Shown in pieces: positions 5,944-6,885 of a DNA stretch of 6,885 nt. The DNA lies in contig CAAGKW010000185.1 of the NCBI GenBank assembly GCA_900770585.1, forward strand, positions 1-6,885. Reading direction: 5' to 3'. The position numbers and the translations under genes were made by a program. This stretch comes from an uncultured Alistipes sp. Its GTDB lineage: Bacteria > Bacteroidota > Bacteroidia > Bacteroidales > Rikenellaceae. The notes under the pieces were generated by a model that made no database searches, was not told the DNA's origin, and saw nothing but the letters and a program-made list of their open reading frames with translations. Each line of letters begins with the position of its first letter. Positions within the stretch are counted from its first letter, which is position 1.

Positions 5944-6033
5944 GGGGGTGGGGAGCGAGGGGCGAGAAGAGGGCAGGCGACGAAAACGGGTGCGGGAGAG
6001 TGTCGGGAGAGGAGTAAGGGCTGCGGGTGAGGG
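5944..6033 (+). repeat. G-run tract with G-quadruplex potential
   Basis: Ten runs of three or more G occur within 90 bp on the plus strand, starting at 5944, 5950, 5959, 5971, 5988, 5994, 6005, 6018, 6025 and 6031. C is scarce. The first four runs are separated by 1, 5 and 8 bases. CGGGAGAG occurs twice, at 5993-6000 and 6004-6011. It lies just behind the exb terminator. Confidence 0.55.
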
Positions 6034-6059
6034 AGTTGGAGTAAAGAAAAACGGCCGCG

Positions 6060-6112
6060 CGAGGAATCGCACTAACCCGAGAAATTGCTCGAACTCGAAA
6101 ATCGCTCCTGCC
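6060..6112. repeat. Three degenerate copies of an 18-bp unit
   Basis: The units begin with CGAGGAATCGCAC (6060), CGAGAAATTGCTC (6078) and CGAAAATCGCTC (6096). Copies one and two match at 13 of 18 positions. Copy three matches copy two at 12 of 18 after a one-base deletion. The period is 18, 18 and 17 bp. This is an eye alignment of short sequence, so it remains tentative. Confidence 0.4.
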
Positions 6113-6113
6113 C

Positions 6114-6150
6114 AAAAAGCGAGGAGAGCAACCTTGCGGCTACCCTCCTC
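6114..6150 (-). terminator. Possible minus-strand intrinsic terminator
   Basis: Read on the minus strand, GAGGAG (6150-6145), a GGT bulge and AGC (6141-6139) pair with GCT (6129-6127) and CTCCTC (6126-6121). GC and a run of five T (6118-6114) follow. This has the shape of a modest Rho-independent terminator for a transcript coming from the right. No Bacteroidetes-type minus-strand promoter is visible between 6150 and 6600, so its source is unknown. Confidence 0.35.
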
Positions 6151-6152
6151 TG

Positions 6153-6207
6153 GTGTTCTGCATAAAAATTGGCGTATGTTAACACAGAACACATAATGCG
6201 ACATACG
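6153..6207. repeat. Two interlocked inverted repeats (possible pseudoknot)
   Basis: GTGTTCTG (6153-6160) is the exact reverse complement of CAGAACAC (6185-6192). CGTATGT (6173-6179) is the exact reverse complement of ACATACG (6201-6207). The arms alternate a-b-a'-b', so the two stems either exclude one another or form an H-type pseudoknot with connecting segments of 12, 5 and 8 nt. A small palindrome, TGTTAACA (6177-6184), sits at the junction. Confidence 0.45.
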
Positions 6208-6260
6208 ATCCTAAAATTGGACATCTATGTCTTAACAAAAATTGGCTTGATAAAATCAAG
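6165..6260 (+). repeat. Three AAAATTGG boxes, each followed by a dyad
   Basis: AAAATTGG occurs at 6165-6172, 6213-6220 and 6238-6245. The first is followed directly by CGTATGT, whose partner ACATACG is at 6201-6207. The second runs into GACAT-CT-ATGTC (6220-6231). The third is followed by CTTGAT-AAA-ATCAAG (6246-6260). The shared layout suggests one kind of unit with differing dyads, although short AT-rich words recur by chance. Confidence 0.4.
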
Positions 6261-6287
6261 AGTGATGCGACTAAGCACATCAAAAAA

Positions 6288-6339
6288 AGTTAACCTAACT
6301 CCCTTTCTATAATATGATTCTGTTACGAAGTTAGTAACT
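6288..6339. repeat. Paired AGTTA/TAACT dyads
   Basis: AGTTA-ACC-TAACT lies at 6288-6300 and AGTTA-G-TAACT at 6329-6339. The half-sites are identical and the starts are 41 bp apart, close to four helical turns. A further GTTAC/GTAAC pairing (6322-6326 with 6334-6338) overlaps the second. They could be operators for a dimeric regulator, but no neighbouring regulator gene is seen. Confidence 0.35.
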
Positions 6340-6384
6340 ATTTTGAAACATTCCAAATCTTTTTTGGCGGACCGAGGACAAAAT

Positions 6385-6395
6385 CCCCCCCCCCC
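6385..6395 (+). repeat. Homopolymer run of 11 C
   Basis: Eleven consecutive C residues stand in an otherwise AT-rich stretch, about 160 bp upstream of the rplY promoter. Such runs slip during replication and often vary in length, and they are also a common place for sequencing error. No supported gene crosses it. Confidence 0.7.
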
Positions 6396-6554
6396 ACAAA
6401 TTGCATATCTCGCTGATTTACTGTGCATTGCAGCGCCGTGCGGACTATATATTTTTATAATTTTTTCTCGCAACACCCGCCGCGCGACACTCAAATCAGC
6501 CACAGCCCGAACACAAAAACAGCTCGCCCGAATGGCTATTTATCTCGTTGAAAA

Positions 6555-6585
6555 TTTGCGCTTTGCGAAAAAATGATTACCTTTG
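6555..6585 (+). promoter_or_regulatory. Bacteroidetes-type promoter of rplY
   Basis: TTTG at 6555-6558, a 19-bp spacer and TACCTTTG at 6578-6585 match the consensus at every fixed position. Transcription should start near 6591, giving a leader of about 70 nt. TTTGCG occurs three times here (6555, 6562, 6582), so the box pattern itself is repeated. The leader contains a weak hairpin (ACGG with CCGT, near 6605-6620) and ends in an A-rich stretch without a Shine-Dalgarno sequence. Confidence 0.8.
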
Positions 6586-6663
6586 CGCCCGCAAGCATTT
6601 ATGGGACGGCGGAAAATCCGTGCGTTGAGTGATGCCCAAGTAACTAAAAACTATCAAAAAACA

Positions 6664-6885
6664 ATGAAAACTATTCAGATTGCAGCCGTTAAGCGTGAGG
6701 TTTACGGCAAGAAGGCCAGCAAGGCAGCTCGTCGCGAGGGTATGGTACCCTGCGCTATCTACGGTGGTGAGCAGACCGTACACTTCTCGGTAGAGGCTAA
6801 GGCTTTGAAGCCCCTGATCTACTCGCCCAACTCGTACATCGTTGAGTTCGACGTTGAGGGTAAGAAGGAGATCGGCGTTATGCGC
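6664..6885 (+). CDS. rplY: Ribosomal protein L25/general stress protein Ctc, N-terminal part
   Basis: L25 binds 5S rRNA in the central protuberance of the large ribosomal subunit; longer relatives with an added domain are called Ctc/TL5. Only the first 74 residues are in the window, and the frame is open to the edge. The visible part has the family pattern: an alternating N-terminal strand (KTIQIAAVKRE), a basic GKKASKAARREGMVPCAIYGG segment (15-35) with the RxxGxVPxxxYG core that contacts 5S rRNA, and then a strand-rich part (HFSVEAKAL, SYIVEFDVEGKKE). Codon use is strongly biased, as expected of a ribosomal gene. The start fits the family N-terminus and lies behind its own strong promoter. 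Whether a C-terminal TL5-like domain follows cannot be seen. Confidence 0.93.
   Translation, partial: MKTIQIAAVKREVYGKKASKAARREGMVPCAIYGGEQTVHFSVEAKALKPLIYSPNSYIVEFDVEGKKEIGVMR

Larger units (their letters stand above)
5936..6554. other. Gene-free but structured intergenic region
   Basis: I find no convincing protein gene in this stretch. Open frames on both strands lack family motifs, cross low-complexity sequence and have no promoter or ribosome-binding context. From left to right it holds a purine-rich G-run tract (5936-6050), a degenerate 18-bp tandem repeat (6060-6112), a hairpin resembling a minus-strand terminator (6114-6150), interlocked inverted repeats (6153-6207), AAAATTGG boxes with dyads (6165-6260), AGTTA/TAACT dyads (6288-6339), an 11-base C run (6385-6395) and a very AT-rich segment (6446-6467). 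Possible meanings are a small RNA locus, a dispersed intergenic repeat or a decayed element; the sequence alone does not decide. Confidence 0.6.

Noticed and set aside
5948..6196. Arg/Gly-rich plus-strand frame after the exb terminator
   Set aside because: Its first half is a translation of the purine-rich G-run tract. It has no promoter or ribosome-binding context and no recognised domain.
5839..6204. Minus-strand frame (121 codons) overlapping the end of exbD
   Set aside because: It crosses the exb terminator and overlaps a real gene. Only the middle, hydrophobic part looks protein-like, and it has no start signals; it is more likely a repeat block than a gene.
6165..6260. CRISPR-like array
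   Set aside because: The constant part is only 8 bp, the spacing is irregular (48 and 25 bp), the intervals are dyads rather than unique spacers, and no cas gene is near.
6308..6313. TATAAT as a sigma-70 -10 box
   Set aside because: No -35 element is present at a suitable distance, and the organism appears to use the Bacteroidetes TAnnTTTG promoter type.
6428..6457. Second rplY promoter (TTG, 19 bp, TATTTTTA)
   Set aside because: The -7 match is poor in a run of A and T, and a near-perfect promoter lies closer to the gene.
6225..6503. Minus-strand frame of 92 codons across the C run
   Set aside because: It depends on the 11-base homopolymer (giving Gly-Gly-Gly-Gly), has no promoter and shows no family resemblance.
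6343..6576. Plus-strand frame of 77 codons running into the rplY promoter
   Set aside because: It reads through the C run and ends inside the rplY promoter, with no ribosome-binding context or motif.

Overview
The window reads as ordinary chromosome of a Bacteroidota bacterium, most likely a GC-rich member of Bacteroidales; an Alistipes-like genome would fit, but the genus is a guess. Three things point there. The clearest promoters match the Bacteroidetes sigma-ABfr pattern (TTG or TTTG, 19-20 bp, TAnnTTTG) rather than a -35/-10 sigma-70 pattern. Most starts lack a Shine-Dalgarno sequence. The energising operon has the Bacteroidota-style order exbB / small membrane protein / exbD / exbD.

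Left part (1-3137): dprA (DNA uptake and recombination mediator) is followed 14 bp later by tatD (metal-dependent DNase/hydrolase family), probably in one transcript. A good promoter begins immediately after the tatD stop and drives ansA, a cytoplasmic type I L-asparaginase. The presumed ansA transcript starts with a stem-loop.

Middle (3138-3485): a promoter candidate, a processed leader and one tRNA-Ser(GGA) gene with no encoded CCA. A 73-nt leader completely free of G then runs into exbB.

The energising operon (3486-5935): exbB has a signal peptide and a strongly acidic Ala/Glu-rich tail. It is followed by a four-helix membrane protein of unknown function and two different exbD genes. A textbook intrinsic terminator closes the operon. 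The products should form an inner-membrane proton-driven motor for TonB-dependent (or Tol-like) outer-membrane work; no tonB lies in the window.

Right part (5936-6663): about 620 bp with no convincing gene before the next promoter. It is structured: a purine-rich tract with ten G-runs, a degenerate 18-bp tandem repeat, a hairpin resembling a minus-strand terminator, two interlocked inverted repeats, three AAAATTGG boxes each followed by a dyad, paired AGTTA/TAACT dyads and a run of 11 C. This is the least explained part of the window. It ends at a near-perfect promoter for rplY (ribosomal protein L25/Ctc), which is cut by the right edge.
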